DNA of 64,000 nt, taken from Methylobacterium sp. 10. Lineage in GTDB: Bacteria > Pseudomonadota > Alphaproteobacteria > Rhizobiales > Beijerinckiaceae. Shown piece after piece: positions 1 through 9,489 of this stretch (position 1 is its first letter; each line of letters opens with the position of its first letter). Under the pieces are notes generated by a model that did no database searches, was not told where the DNA came from, and saw nothing but the letters and a program-made list of their open reading frames with translations. The position numbers were made by a program, and so were the translations under genes. The DNA lies in the NCBI RefSeq assembly GCF_000519085.1, contig NZ_KI912577.1, positions 1,679,331-1,743,330 of the forward strand, written 5' to 3'.

Positions 1-1
1 G

Positions 2-709
2 GCGGTGCCGCAGGTGGAGACGGGGGCGGGCGCCGCGGCGGCCTTCACCCAGGCCGCCTTCGGGCGCGACGTGCTGATCTACGTCCACGGCTACCGCGAG
101 AGCTTCGCTTCCGCGGCGGTGAGCGCGGCCAGGCTTTCGGACGGCATCCATTTCCGTGGCGCCTCGGCCCTGTTCACCTGGCCGTCCGCCGCCGCCACCT
201 TCGATTACGGCTACGACCGCGAGAGCGCCCTGTGGTCGCGCGACGCGTTCGAGGATCTCCTGAAATCGCTGGCGAGTTCGCCCTCCGGTGGGCGCATCAA
301 CATCGTCGCGCATTCCATGGGGACGCTCCTGACCCTGGAGACCATCCGCATGCTGCGCGCCGAGGCCGGCGAGGCGGCGATGGCACGCATAGGCGCCATC
401 GTGCTCGCCGCCCCCGATATCGACATCGACCTGTTCACCGGGGCGGTGGAGCGGATGGGGCCGGACGTGTCGAAGATCACCGTGATCTCCTCCACCAAGG
501 ACCGGGCGCTCGAACTCTCCGGTGCCATCGCCGGCGGCATCGTGCGTGCGGGCGCGGCCGACCGCGAGCGCCTGGAGGCCCTCGGGGTCCGCGTGGCCGA
601 CGCCTCGGATTACGGCGGCGGCCTGATCAACCACGACCTGTTCCTGTCGAATCCGGAGGTCCAGGGCGTGGTCAAGCGCGCCATCGGCCGGGCGGCGGGC
701 GGCGCCTGA
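2..709 (+). CDS. Alpha/beta hydrolase, DUF900 family (5' end outside window)
   Basis: The frame is open to the left edge, so the N-terminus is missing and the GTG at 5 is probably an internal valine. The visible 235 residues have the alpha/beta hydrolase pattern: a strand ending in YVHGY (oxyanion region) followed by the nucleophile elbow AHSMG, whose serine codon is at 314-316. A later LAAPDID segment would carry the acidic residue, and INHD near the C-terminus supplies a histidine. This is the layout of DUF900 proteins, which are lipase or esterase-like enzymes of unknown substrate. Any signal peptide would lie outside the window, so its location cannot be judged. The family call is firm and the substrate is unknown. 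Confidence 0.8.
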   Translation, partial: AVPQVETGAGAAAAFTQAAFGRDVLIYVHGYRESFASAAVSAARLSDGIHFRGASALFTWPSAAATFDYGYDRESALWSRDAFEDLLKSLASSPSGGRINIVAHSMGTLLTLETIRMLRAEAGEAAMARIGAIVLAAPDIDIDLFTGAVERMGPDVSKITVISSTKDRALELSGAIAGGIVRAGAADRERLEALGVRVADASDYGGGLINHDLFLSNPEVQGVVKRAIGRAAGGA

Positions 710-855
710 ACGTTGCACCGCAACGGGCAACGCAAGTGGTCTCGTCTTGAGGTCTTGGCCTCGGCCCCGTTCGCCCCTACACGGGCGGCTGTCGGGCTGA
801 CGATTCCCACGCCGACGCGGCCGCCTCCCGGCGCGCCCAGAATGAGGATTGTGCG

Positions 856-1218
856 ATGTTCACTCTCGATATCGATGGCGTGGCCATCGCGGTCATCAAC
901 GGGACCGAGGAAACCGCTCGCGACCTGTTCACCTGCGACGGCTTCAAGGAAGACATCCAGGCGATGAAGAGCGACGGCAAGGTGCTGTGGAACGGCACAT
1001 CCGAGCTCAAGATCCGCCCCGCCACCGAGGACGAGATCGAGATCTTCGAGGACGCCCTGGCCGAGGACGATTCGGAGGAGGACGCCCCGTTCGAGCCCGA
1101 CATGCGCCACGCCAAGAGCGCCGAAGAGCCCGACGAGGACGAGGATGAAGACGGCGAGGACGACGCCGACATCGTGTTCCTCGTGGATATCGACGAGGAT
1201 GCCGGCCTCGATTCGTAA
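856..1218 (+). CDS. Small acidic hypothetical protein
   Basis: A 120-residue protein with no family I recognise. The ATG at 856 follows a GAGGA-like ribosome binding site (AATGAGGATTGTGCG). Residues 1-65 look like a small alpha/beta fold. From about residue 55 the chain becomes very acidic, and residues 93-110 are almost entirely Asp and Glu, ending in a short hydrophobic FLVDID segment. No membrane segment or signal peptide is visible. An acidic tail of this kind often means binding to a basic protein or to metal ions, but that is a guess. A GC-rich hairpin follows the gene at 1266-1289, so it is probably monocistronic. Confidence 0.65.
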   Translation: MFTLDIDGVAIAVINGTEETARDLFTCDGFKEDIQAMKSDGKVLWNGTSELKIRPATEDEIEIFEDALAEDDSEEDAPFEPDMRHAKSAEEPDEDEDEDGEDDADIVFLVDIDEDAGLDS

Positions 1219-1265
1219 GGCCTGATCCAGGGGGGCCTACGTTGTAGGATCGACTCCCGCCGACC

Positions 1266-1289
1266 GCCTCGCCCGGACACGGGCGGGGC
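1266..1289 (+). terminator. Hairpin after the acidic protein gene
   Basis: GCCTCGCCCG and CGGGCGGGGC pair over 10 bp (one G-T pair) around a GACA loop. It lies 48 bases past the stop codon at 1218 and is followed by CTTGT rather than a clean T-run. A factor-independent terminator is likely but not certain. Confidence 0.5.
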
Positions 1290-1441
1290 CTTGTATCGCG
1301 ATCCGCCCTGCCATCCGTTGACGTCGGCTCCTGAGAGATGCCCCTGATCCCCTTGGGGCATCCGCCGGGACCGGGGCCAAGGTCTCGATCACGGCATGGA
1401 CTCGATGCCGGCGACGAGTCTCGGCACAGAGCGAGAACCGT

Positions 1442-1816
1442 ATGACCTTCCGCTTCGAACACCTCCATCTTCGCAGCCGGGACGCCGTGACGGCCGCCGG
1501 TTTCTACGTGGAGACCTTCGGCGCCCGCGAGGTCGCCCGCGAGGGTGCGCCGTCCGTGACGCGCGTCGTCCTGGACCTGTCGGGGCTCACCCTCTTCATC
1601 GAGCATGCGCCCGAGGCCGGCCCAGCCGCCAGGCCGCCGAACCGGGGCATCGAGCATATCGGCCTGGCAGTCGACGATCTCGACGGCACGGTCGCCGATC
1701 TTAAGCTGCGTGGTGTCACCTTCGTCATCGATATCACCGACGTCCGTCCCGGGCTTCGCACCGCCTTCCTCGACGGACCGGACGGGGTCCGAATCGAGTT
1801 GCTGCAGCGCGGCTGA
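1442..1816 (+). CDS. VOC family (glyoxalase/dioxygenase superfamily) protein
   Basis: A 124-residue single-domain VOC protein. It shows the paired beta-alpha-beta-beta-beta modules: FEHLHLRSRD starts module one, with a metal-ligand-like His, and GIEHIGLAVDDLD starts module two, with a second His. The end FLDGPDGVRIELLQ contains the usual C-terminal Glu ligand. The length fits the family. VOC proteins bind a divalent metal and act as lyases, isomerases, dioxygenases or resistance proteins, and the exact reaction cannot be told here. The start is an ATG after GAGCGAGAACCGT. The gene converges on the L,D-transpeptidase gene with only 5 bases between stop codons. Confidence 0.85.
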   Translation: MTFRFEHLHLRSRDAVTAAGFYVETFGAREVAREGAPSVTRVVLDLSGLTLFIEHAPEAGPAARPPNRGIEHIGLAVDDLDGTVADLKLRGVTFVIDITDVRPGLRTAFLDGPDGVRIELLQRG

Positions 1817-1821
1817 TCCGG

Positions 1822-3348
1822 TCAGTTCGCGGCCGGTCGCGCCGCCTTCTGCGGAATCAGGCCGGGCGGCACCGGGGCGTTGCCCGGCGCCTTCGCCGGA
1901 ACGGCGGGCGCTACCTTCTTCGGTGTGATGGAGCCCGTCATGACCGCGTCCCGCATCGGCACCGCCGGCGAATCGATGCCATAGATGTCATCGCGGAAAT
2001 GCGCGCGGCCGTCCGGGGTGGCGTAGCCGGTGAGATAGACGAAGGTCACCGGGATCTGTTTCGGCAGCTTGATGTCAAGCCGCTCGTTGGTGGCGATGTT
2101 GGCCTCGATCTCCATAGGCCCCCAGGTCGAGCCGGGGCCGTTGGGTCCGGTCGTGCCCTCCAGGAGCCAGCCCGCCAGTTCCTTCACCTGGGCCACCCGC
2201 ACGCAGCCATGCGAGTGGAACCGGACCTCCCGCGCGAACAGCGATTTCGACGGCGTGTCGTGCATGTACACGGCCTGCTTGTTCGGCATGTCGATGCGGA
2301 CCTGCCCCAGCGAGTTGTCGAGGCCGGAATCCTGGCGCAGCGTGTAGTTCGCGGCCTTCTCGCCGGCCCAGTCGATCGTGGTCGGATCGACCTCCGTGCC
2401 GCCGGGGCCGAAGATGCGGATGCGCTCGCGGGCGAGGTAGCCCGGGTCTTTCCGCATCTTGGGGATGATCTCCTTCTTGATGATGGAGACCGGCAGGGTC
2501 CAAGTCGGGTTGAGGTTCACGTCGGTAATACGCGCCTCGATCCGCGGCGTCGCCTTGTCGGGCTTGCCGACCACGGCCACGTAGCGTCGGACCACGACGC
2601 CCCGCTCCACCGCCTCGACCGCTGCGGAGGGAATATTCACCACTACGTACCGGTCACCGTAGGGAAAGTTCGAGCCGATTTGCCGCGCGGCGGAGGCCGA
2701 GAGCTGGCGCTGGCGGGTCGCTGCCGGCACGTTGAGGGCGGTCACCGTCTGGCGGCCGACCATGCCGGTCTCGGGCAGTCCGTGGCGCGCCTGGAACGCC
2801 TTCACCGCCGAGACGAGGATGGGGTCGAGCACGTCGGAACTCGGCACGCCGGCCGGCAGGTCGCCGGTGAGGACGAGGTGCTGGCGAAGCGCAGGAATGT
2901 TCGGGTCGCGGGCACCCGGCTTGATGGTCAGGTCCACGGGTAGGGTGCCCCAGCCGCCGGCATCGACGATGGCCTGGTAGCGCTCGGCCATGCGGAACGT
3001 GTCGAGGAAGGTCGAGGGGGCAAGCGTCGGGACAGGGTCGTCCGAGACCCGCGCCACCACGAGGGGAGGCAGCTCTCGGGATTTCTTCGGCGCCGCCGGT
3101 GCCGGCTCCGCACCTTGTGCAAGAGGTGCGGATTGCGGCGCGGCGTTCCCCGCCGCCGGTTCGGGCTTCGGAGCGGCGTCGGGTCTCGGACCGGCCTCTG
3201 CCTTGGGAGCGGGCTTGGCGGTAGCAGGCGTCGCCTCCGGGAGAACCGGAGCCGGCTCGGCCTCAGCACCGGTCAGACACAGCATCAGCGCCAGCGGCGA
3301 CAGGCCGGCACTCAGAATCGACGGGAACACGACGCAACGCGACGACAC
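1822..3348 (-). CDS. Periplasmic L,D-transpeptidase with peptidoglycan-binding domain
   Basis: A 508-residue YkuD/YcbB-type L,D-transpeptidase that would form 3-3 cross-links or attach proteins to peptidoglycan. Residues 1-30 form a signal peptide ending AEA. Residues 31-95 are a Pro/Ala-rich linker. Residues 150-207 are a peptidoglycan-binding-1 domain (VSAVKAFQARHGLPETG). The catalytic domain begins at YVVVNIPSA (about 234) and contains the HSHGCVRV active-site motif with nucleophile Cys382 and its His pair. The length and the N-terminal binding domain match the large YcbB-like group rather than the small YkuD enzymes. The C-terminal 60 residues are basic and Ala/Pro-rich and need not be enzymatic. 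Confidence 0.93.
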   Translation of the reverse strand: MSSRCVVFPSILSAGLSPLALMLCLTGAEAEPAPVLPEATPATAKPAPKAEAGPRPDAAPKPEPAAGNAAPQSAPLAQGAEPAPAAPKKSRELPPLVVARVSDDPVPTLAPSTFLDTFRMAERYQAIVDAGGWGTLPVDLTIKPGARDPNIPALRQHLVLTGDLPAGVPSSDVLDPILVSAVKAFQARHGLPETGMVGRQTVTALNVPAATRQRQLSASAARQIGSNFPYGDRYVVVNIPSAAVEAVERGVVVRRYVAVVGKPDKATPRIEARITDVNLNPTWTLPVSIIKKEIIPKMRKDPGYLARERIRIFGPGGTEVDPTTIDWAGEKAANYTLRQDSGLDNSLGQVRIDMPNKQAVYMHDTPSKSLFAREVRFHSHGCVRVAQVKELAGWLLEGTTGPNGPGSTWGPMEIEANIATNERLDIKLPKQIPVTFVYLTGYATPDGRAHFRDDIYGIDSPAVPMRDAVMTGSITPKKVAPAVPAKAPGNAPVPPGLIPQKAARPAAN

Positions 3349-3492
3349 AGGCAGCCCTCGTGAGCAGACAGGGTCGGATCATGCGGGCGGGATGGTTACC
3401 AAGTTCCTCCCCCTCCGTGCCGGCCGGCCCTGACAAAACGGGACACCCCGCCCTACCTCCCGGCCAACCCGAACCGCCGAGGAGGCCCTGCC

Positions 3493-4323
3493 ATGATCCA
3501 TCATCCCGCGATCCGGAGAGGCGCCACCGCCGTCGTGACGGGAGCCGCGAGTGGCATCGGGCTCGCCGCCGCCAGACGGTTCGCCGCCTCCGGCATGAGG
3601 GTGGTCCTCGCCGACCTGCCCGGCGAGGCGCTGGAGCGGGCGCGCGCGGAGATCGCGGCGACGGGGGCCGAGGTTCTGGCTCGCCCAACCGATGTCGGGC
3701 GGCGCGAGGAGATGGAGGCCCTGCGCGACGCGGCGGGCGATCCCCCCGTGCTCGTCATGCTCAATGCCGGGATCGAGGCCGGCGGACGACTGTTCTCCGA
3801 CGAGGCGACCTGGCGGCGTATCCTCGACACCAACCTCTGGGGCGTCGTCAACGGCATCCAGGCCTTCATTCCGGCGATGATCGAGGCGGGCGAGCCCGGC
3901 GCGGTCATCGTCACCGGCTCGAAACAGGGGATCACCATGCCGCCGGGCAACACGCCGTACAACGTCTCGAAAGCGGGGGTGAAAGTGCTCGCCGAGGCGC
4001 TGGCCCACGACCTGCGCGGGCGCGACGGCGCCACGATCAGCGCCCATCTCCTCATCCCCGGTTTCGTCTATACCGGTCTCACCCGGGCGCGCGGCGTGGC
4101 CGAGAAGCCGGACGGCGCCTGGACTCCGGAGGAGACGGTGGAATTCATGATCGAGGCCATGGCGCGGGGCGATTTCTACATCCTCTGCCCCGACAACGAG
4201 ACCACCCGAGGGCAGGACGAGCGCCGCATCGCCTGGGCGGCGGGCGACGTCATCGAGAACCGGCCCGCGCTCTCGCGCTGGCACCCGGACTATGCGGACG
4301 CGTTCCGGCGCCATATGGGCTGA
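3493..4323 (+). CDS. Short-chain dehydrogenase/reductase (SDR)
   Basis: A classical SDR of 276 residues and a NAD(P)-dependent oxidoreductase. The Rossmann motif TGAASGIG lies near residue 15, followed by LNAG (NAG structural motif), a TGS serine and YNVSKAG (the YxxxK catalytic pair). The start is fixed by GAGGAGG eight bases upstream of ATG 3493. The C-terminal region contains YILCPDNETTR, a segment seen in SDRs of unknown substrate. It stands alone between the divergent transpeptidase gene and zwf, with about 170 bases before zwf, so context does not reveal the substrate. Confidence 0.9.
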   Translation: MIHHPAIRRGATAVVTGAASGIGLAAARRFAASGMRVVLADLPGEALERARAEIAATGAEVLARPTDVGRREEMEALRDAAGDPPVLVMLNAGIEAGGRLFSDEATWRRILDTNLWGVVNGIQAFIPAMIEAGEPGAVIVTGSKQGITMPPGNTPYNVSKAGVKVLAEALAHDLRGRDGATISAHLLIPGFVYTGLTRARGVAEKPDGAWTPEETVEFMIEAMARGDFYILCPDNETTRGQDERRIAWAAGDVIENRPALSRWHPDYADAFRRHMG

Positions 4324-4491
4324 GCCCGTCGTCCCGCCCTCATATCGGCCGATTGCCTTGCTGAAGCTCTGGCCCGTGCTCGGAGCCGGTCTGGCGGATG
4401 CCTTGCATGGTACAGGACGCATGTCGGTCGTCACGAACGTGATCCACGGCAACAGCCCCGTCCCCGGGGATATCAGAACGGGAGCCGCCCT

Positions 4492-5970
4492 TTGGCCACC
4501 ATCATCCCAGTCGCCTCCTTCGATTGCGTCGTGTTCGGCGCCACCGGTGACCTGACGACGCGCAAGCTGCTGCCGGCCCTGTATTACCGGTACAAGGACG
4601 GACAGATCCCCGGCACCAGCCGCATCATCGGTGCGTCCCGCTCCGAGATGAGCGTCGAGGCATTTCGTGAGCGGGCGCGGGACGCGCTCAAGCGCTTCGT
4701 CCCGGCCCGCGACCTCGACGAGGACAAGCTTGGCGCCTTCCTCGACCATCTCGATTACGTGGCGGTGGACGGGGCGGGCGACGACGGCTGGGAGGATCTC
4801 GCCGCCAAGCTCGCCGAGCGGCCGGATCAGGTCCGGCCCTATTATCTCGCCACCTCGCCGGATCTCTACGGCTCGATCTGCCGCAACCTTTCGGTCCACG
4901 GCCTCATCGGCGAGAAGTCGCGCGTCGTGCTGGAAAAACCCATCGGCAAGGACCTGAAATCGGCCCGCGCCATCAACGACGCGGTCGGCGAGGTCTTCCC
5001 CGAGGAGCAGATCTTCCGCATCGATCATTACCTCGGCAAGGAGACGGTGCAGAACCTGCTCGCCCTGCGCTTTGCCAACACCATCTTCGAGCGCCTGTGG
5101 ACGGCGGACGTGATCGACCACGTCCAGATCACGGTGGGCGAGACGGTGGGCGTCGAGGGCCGGGCCGGCTATTACGACACGTCGGGCGCGCTCCGCGACA
5201 TGGTGCAGAACCACCTGCTCCAACTCCTCTGCCTGATGGCGATGGAGAGCCCGCTCACCCTCGACGCCAATTCCGTGCGGGACGAGAAGCTGAAGGTGCT
5301 GCGCGCCCTGAAGCCGATCACGCCGAACGACGTCCAGGCTGTCACCGTGCGCGGCCAGTACGCCGCCGGCGCAGTGGACGGCAAGCCGGTGGAGGGCTAC
5401 CGCGCCGATCTCGGCGGCGAGACGGCGAGCCGCACCGAGACCTTCGTCGCCCTCAAGCTCGAAGTGCAGTCCTGGCGCTGGGCCGGGGTGCCGTTCTACA
5501 TCCGCACAGGCAAGCGCCTGCCGCAGAAGCTCTCCGAGATCGTGGTGCAGTTCCGCGCCTCTCCCTTCTCGATCTTCCCGGCCGAATCCTTCGGGCGCGA
5601 GCCCAACCGCCTCGTCATCCGGCTCCAGCCGGAGGAGGGGATCAAGCTCGAAGTGATGACCAAGGACCCCGGACCAGGCGGCATGCGCCTGCGGCCGACC
5701 AACCTCGACATCTCCTTCGAAGAGACGTTCAAGCAGCGCTATCCCGATGCCTACGAGCGCTTGCTGATGGATGTGGTGCGCGGCAACGCCACCCTGTTCA
5801 TGCGCCGCGACGAGGTGGAGGTGGCTTGGGCCTGGGCCGATTCGCTGCTCAAGGCCTGGGCGGACCGGCCCGAGCCGCCGCGCTCCTATCCGGCCGGAAG
5901 CTGGGGCCCCACCGCCGCCATCGCCCTGATCGAGCGGGATGGACGGACCTGGCACGAAGAGATGCACTGA
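4492..5970 (+). CDS. zwf: Glucose-6-phosphate 1-dehydrogenase
   Basis: Oxidises glucose-6-phosphate to 6-phosphogluconolactone with NAD(P)+, the entry to the pentose-phosphate and Entner-Doudoroff pathways, in the cytosol. The 492-residue length is normal. The nucleotide-binding motif FGATGDLT is near residue 12, EKPIG is near 150, and the substrate and active-site motif RIDHYLGKE is near residue 175 with the catalytic His. The start is the TTG at 4492, preceded by GGGAG at a suitable distance; no ATG fits better. No pgl or edd neighbour is present, so the gene is not in the usual zwf-pgl-edd operon. Confidence 0.97.
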   Translation: MATIIPVASFDCVVFGATGDLTTRKLLPALYYRYKDGQIPGTSRIIGASRSEMSVEAFRERARDALKRFVPARDLDEDKLGAFLDHLDYVAVDGAGDDGWEDLAAKLAERPDQVRPYYLATSPDLYGSICRNLSVHGLIGEKSRVVLEKPIGKDLKSARAINDAVGEVFPEEQIFRIDHYLGKETVQNLLALRFANTIFERLWTADVIDHVQITVGETVGVEGRAGYYDTSGALRDMVQNHLLQLLCLMAMESPLTLDANSVRDEKLKVLRALKPITPNDVQAVTVRGQYAAGAVDGKPVEGYRADLGGETASRTETFVALKLEVQSWRWAGVPFYIRTGKRLPQKLSEIVVQFRASPFSIFPAESFGREPNRLVIRLQPEEGIKLEVMTKDPGPGGMRLRPTNLDISFEETFKQRYPDAYERLLMDVVRGNATLFMRRDEVEVAWAWADSLLKAWADRPEPPRSYPAGSWGPTAAIALIERDGRTWHEEMH

Positions 5971-6056
5971 TCGAAAGCCGGCACCTTCGCATCTGCGAAG
6001 ACGAAGTGTGCGATTGCGGTATCGATCAACTATTCGGGCGCTCCCTCGACAGGCCG

Positions 6057-6791
6057 ATGCCCGACGCATACACGTCTGGAGAGTATCCACCCTCCAACGA
6101 CAAGACCTACGCCCTCATGGAAAAGCTGGACTCGGCGGTCGGGATCAATCGCCGCTACCTCCACGACGAAGTCGTGGACCGGATGCGGGATCTCATTCAG
6201 TCGGGGGAACTCGAGCCGCGGGCGCGGGTGAACGAGAGCGAGCTCACCGAGCGGTTCGGCATCTCGCGCACGCCCCTGCGCGAGGCGATCAAGATCCTCG
6301 CCACGGAAGGGCTGCTCGAGCTGCTGCCCAACCGCGGGGCGCGGGTGGCTAGCCTGTCCCAGGTCGAGATTGAGGAAATGATCGAGGTCATCGCCGGCCT
6401 CGAGGCGACCGCCGCCGATCTCGCCTGCCGCACCATCGGCGACGAGGAGGTCGCCGAGATCGAGCGGGATCACCACGCCATGGTGAAGGCGTGGAAGGAG
6501 GGCGAGGAGGCTACGTACTTCCGGCTCAACCGCACGATCCACGAAGCGATCATGGCCGCGAGCCGCAATTCGGTGCTGGGCACCATCTACGCCAGCCTGT
6601 CCGGCCGCATCCAGCGTTCGCGCTACGCCGTCCACCAGACCGCGGAACAATGGAGCCGCGCCGTCTCGGAGCACGAGCGGATGATCGAGCTCCTCCACGC
6701 CAGGAACGGCGAGGCGCTGGCTGCGCTCATGCGCGATCATATCCGCTCCAAGACCCCGGTCATCGCCGAGAATTTCGGCGCGGGGACCTGA
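6057..6791 (+). CDS. GntR-family transcriptional regulator (FadR/FCD subfamily)
   Basis: A 244-residue DNA-binding regulator. The N-terminal winged helix includes RARVNESELTERFGISRTPL followed by REAIKILATEGLLELL, a typical GntR recognition helix (about residues 45-95). The rest (about 100-235) is the all-helical FCD ligand-binding domain, with the conserved LNRTIHEAI and EHERMIELL histidines that normally bind a metal. ATG 6057 is chosen. ATG 6117 is an alternative that would drop 20 unconserved residues, and neither has a strong ribosome binding site. It lies 86 bases after zwf on the same strand, so control of sugar or organic-acid use is possible but only inferred. Confidence 0.9.
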   Translation: MPDAYTSGEYPPSNDKTYALMEKLDSAVGINRRYLHDEVVDRMRDLIQSGELEPRARVNESELTERFGISRTPLREAIKILATEGLLELLPNRGARVASLSQVEIEEMIEVIAGLEATAADLACRTIGDEEVAEIERDHHAMVKAWKEGEEATYFRLNRTIHEAIMAASRNSVLGTIYASLSGRIQRSRYAVHQTAEQWSRAVSEHERMIELLHARNGEALAALMRDHIRSKTPVIAENFGAGT

Positions 6792-6864
6792 AGCGCCGAC
6801 CCGATGACGGGGCCAGGCCTCAGGACTTGGATTCGCTGTGGGACGTCGACGGGCGCGGTCCGCT

Positions 6865-8541
6865 TCAGGCCGCGCGGATCGTGGCCAGGAACCGTCCCAC
6901 TTCCGCGTTGAGATGCTCAGATTCCCGGGAGAGTTCGGAGGCGGAGGCCAGCACCTGCGAGGCGGCGGCCCCCGTTTCCTCGGCGGCCCCCGCCACGCCC
7001 GCGATGTTGGTCGTCACTTCCCCGGTGCCCTCGGCAGCCTGGTTGATGTTGCGCACGATCTCCTGCGTGGCGGCACCCTGCTCCTCCACTGCCGCCGCGA
7101 TCGACGTGGCGACGGAGCTGATCTCGCGGATGCGGGCGGTAATGGTCTCGATTGCCGTGACGGCCTGGCCGGTGGAGCCCTGGATCCGGCTGATCTGGCT
7201 GCCGATTTCGTCCGTGGCCCGCGCGGTCTGGTTGGCGAGTTCCTTGACCTCGGCCGCCACGACGGCAAAACCCCGGCCCGCCTCGCCGGCGCGTGCCGCC
7301 TCGATGGTGGCGTTGAGGGCGAGGAGGTTGGTCTGACCCGCGATGGTGGCGATCATCGCGACGACGTCTCCGATCTTCGCCGCGGCGTCGCTCAGATCCT
7401 TCATCTGCGCGCCAGTCCGCGTCGCATCCTCCACCGCCTGGTGCGCCAGGCTGGTGGAGCCATCGACCTGACGGCCGATCTCCATGACGGACGAACCGAG
7501 TTCCTCCGCCGCTGCCGCCACCATGGTGACGTTGGTGCCCGCCTGTTCGGCCGCCGCCGCCACGGCGACGGATTGCTGTGCGGTCTCTGTCGCGGTGCCG
7601 GACATGCCTTGGGAGGTCGAACGCAATTGCGTCGCCGCCGCCGAGACCCGGGTCAGGATATAGCCGACTGCGTTCTCGAAACCGTCGGCTAGCGCGAGGG
7701 CGGCGGTCTTGCGCTGGGCTTCCGCCCCGGCACGGGCCTTGGCGGACTCGGTCTCCAGGGTGCGGGTACGGACCAGATTGTCCCGGAAGGTGTCCAGGGT
7801 CGCGGCCATGGCGCCGATCTCGTCCTTCCGTCCGGTGCCGGGGATGGTGACCTCTGTATCGCCGGCGGCGAGACGGCGCATGGCGGCCGTCACCCGCTCG
7901 ATGGGACGCGACACCCCGAAGAACGCGAAGGCCATGGCGGCGAGCGCCATGACGACGGCCGCGCACAGCATGACCTGCGTGGTGAAGACCGCCTGCGCTT
8001 GTTCCTCGCGCGCGGCCGCGCTGGCCGCCGCTCCGGCCCGACCGTTGAACTCGACGAGCTTGCGCCCGGCGGCGGTTGCGGCGAGGTACTCGGCGTTCAT
8101 CGGCCCACGAAAGCGTTCGATGATCGCCGTGCGCTGGTCGGGATCGGTCTTGCTCAGGCCATTCCAGCCGTTCAGCATGATCTGCCACTTCGCACCGAAC
8201 TCATCGAACAGGGCCTGCTCCTCGGGCGAACTGACGAGGGGACGATACGCGCTCCAGCCCTTCTCGATGTTCTGGATCAACTCGCCGGCATTCTTGATGC
8301 TCAGGGCACGCTCGGCTTCGTCCTCCGCCATCAGGTAGCGGAACTGCCAGAGGCGGGTGCGCATCACCAGCGCATTCAGGGCATGGGCTGCATCGACCGA
8401 GGGTAGCGAATTCGAGGCCAGCAACTCGATGCGGCCACCGATCGCGTCGAGCTTCCGCAATGCAGCCACGCCCTGCACCGTCGTAATGATGGCGAGGGCG
8501 GTGAAGAGGCCGATGAGTGTCGTCTTGATGGAGAGGCGCAT
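6865..8541 (-). CDS. Methyl-accepting chemotaxis protein
   Basis: A 558-residue transmembrane chemoreceptor. TM1 is at about 7-29, a four-helix-bundle type periplasmic sensor spans about 30-190, and TM2 lies in [16 protein letters not shown] (about 195-215). A HAMP domain ([14 protein letters not shown] onward) follows, then a long signalling coiled coil whose tip contains [20 protein letters not shown], the CheA/CheW contact hairpin. The C-terminus lacks a CheR-binding pentapeptide. It is clearly paralogous to the receptor at 25055-26740: both share nearly the same tip and a final RFL-T-RAA end. No che genes lie nearby, so it is an orphan receptor whose ligand is unknown. Confidence 0.95.
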   Translation of the reverse strand: MRLSIKTTLIGLFTALAIITTVQGVAALRKLDAIGGRIELLASNSLPSVDAAHALNALVMRTRLWQFRYLMAEDEAERALSIKNAGELIQNIEKGWSAYRPLVSSPEEQALFDEFGAKWQIMLNGWNGLSKTDPDQRTAIIERFRGPMNAEYLAATAAGRKLVEFNGRAGAAASAAAREEQAQAVFTTQVMLCAAVVMALAAMAFAFFGVSRPIERVTAAMRRLAAGDTEVTIPGTGRKDEIGAMAATLDTFRDNLVRTRTLETESAKARAGAEAQRKTAALALADGFENAVGYILTRVSAAATQLRSTSQGMSGTATETAQQSVAVAAAAEQAGTNVTMVAAAAEELGSSVMEIGRQVDGSTSLAHQAVEDATRTGAQMKDLSDAAAKIGDVVAMIATIAGQTNLLALNATIEAARAGEAGRGFAVVAAEVKELANQTARATDEIGSQISRIQGSTGQAVTAIETITARIREISSVATSIAAAVEEQGAATQEIVRNINQAAEGTGEVTTNIAGVAGAAEETGAAASQVLASASELSRESEHLNAEVGRFLATIRAA

Positions 8542-8668
8542 GAAACGGTCCGGGCAAACGAGCGGATTTGTGCAAGGTCGCCGTAACCATGATGGTCAAT
8601 CCCTAATGATTGTTTGGCCTTGATCGAAGGCCTGCTGACGAGTTCCCCATCTTGTCAGCCTCTCGATC

Positions 8669-9325
8669 TCACGCCGCGTCGCTGATCGAGCGCAGGCTGG
8701 CGACGAGATCGGAGAACCTGTCCCCCTGGACGATGACGTGGGCGCGCAGCCGGTCCGACGCCGCGATCTCGTCGCCGGCGACGATGGCGGCGACGATGGC
8801 TTCGTGTTCGGCCAGGGATTGCCCAAGCCGGTGACGTGCCCTCAGCTGCATCCGCCGGAACGGGGTCAGGCGCCGGTGGAGAAGCCGCGCCTGCTCGCAT
8901 AGGAAGTCGTTGCGGCAGGCGCGGTAGATCACCGTGTGGAAGGTGTAGTTCTCCTGATAGTATGTCTCTGGGTCCTCGTCGGCCGCCGCCGCCGCGCAGG
9001 CGGCAAGGGCCTGTTTCAGGGCCGTCTCGTCGGCCACGATCAGCCGGCGGGCGGCGAGCCGGCCGCATGACGCTTCGATCTCGGCCATCGTCTCAAACAT
9101 CGCGACGAGCAGCTCCGGATCGGGGGCGCTGACGATGGCGCCCCGGCGCGGCTTGATCTCTACGAGGCCGGTCATGGCCAGCTGCAGCAACGCTTCACGG
9201 ATCGGCGTGCGCGAGACGCCGAAGCGTTCGGCGAGCTCGGTCTCGTCAAGGCGGGAGCCGATGGCCAGCCGACCATCCACGATCTCCGTCTCGATCGTCT
9301 GCCTGAGGCTGAGCGATCGGGTCAT
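8669..9325 (-). CDS. GntR-family regulator (FCD), divergent from the TRAP operon
   Basis: A 218-residue repressor-type regulator. The winged helix at about residues 10-70 includes RLDETELAERFGVSRTPIRE, and the FCD domain follows with the YHTV-like FHTVIYRACRND and HEAIVAAIV histidine positions. It is transcribed away from dctP, with 164 bases of AT-rich DNA between the two starts. This divergent layout strongly suggests that it controls the TRAP transporter in response to the transported organic acid or a breakdown product. The inducer is not known. Confidence 0.92.
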   Translation of the reverse strand: MTRSLSLRQTIETEIVDGRLAIGSRLDETELAERFGVSRTPIREALLQLAMTGLVEIKPRRGAIVSAPDPELLVAMFETMAEIEASCGRLAARRLIVADETALKQALAACAAAAADEDPETYYQENYTFHTVIYRACRNDFLCEQARLLHRRLTPFRRMQLRARHRLGQSLAEHEAIVAAIVAGDEIAASDRLRAHVIVQGDRFSDLVASLRSISDAA

Positions 9326-9380
9326 GGCGTTCCCGTCCCTACGTGTCTTGAAATTCGTTGCGGTCCATTATTCAATGTCG

Positions 9381-9439
9381 TTGACAAAATATACAAGACA
9401 TAGTTCGTTGGTATAAATAATTGGCGCTGCAGTATAAAT
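9381..9439 (+). promoter_or_regulatory. AT-rich regulator/TRAP promoter-operator region
   Basis: The intergenic region turns AT-rich here. It holds a TTGACA hexamer (9381-9386) and two direct copies of GTATAAAT (9411-9418 and 9432-9439). The copies are 21 bases apart, about two helical turns, so they lie on the same DNA face. On the minus strand, TTGTAT and AATAAT are 18 bases apart and could serve the regulator gene. The direct repeats are candidate binding sites for the divergent GntR protein. This is inference from spacing and position only. Confidence 0.4.
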
Positions 9440-9489
9440 GGTGCGGTGCAAAACGGTAAGACCGTAAAGGTCGCCACGGGAGAAACGCC

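Noticed and set aside
3379..6090. A 903-codon open frame on the minus strand, and similar long frames opposite other genes (15011-16915, 33826-36507, 30039-31718)
   Set aside because: They lie opposite clear genes, have the unusual Arg/Asp/His/Gly-rich composition of antisense frames in GC-rich DNA, and match no family. Only parts of a few contain a real gene in the same frame.
8616..8632. Terminator between the chemoreceptor and GntR genes
   Set aside because: Only a six-base stem (GGCCTT/AAGGCC) with no T-run in either useful direction.
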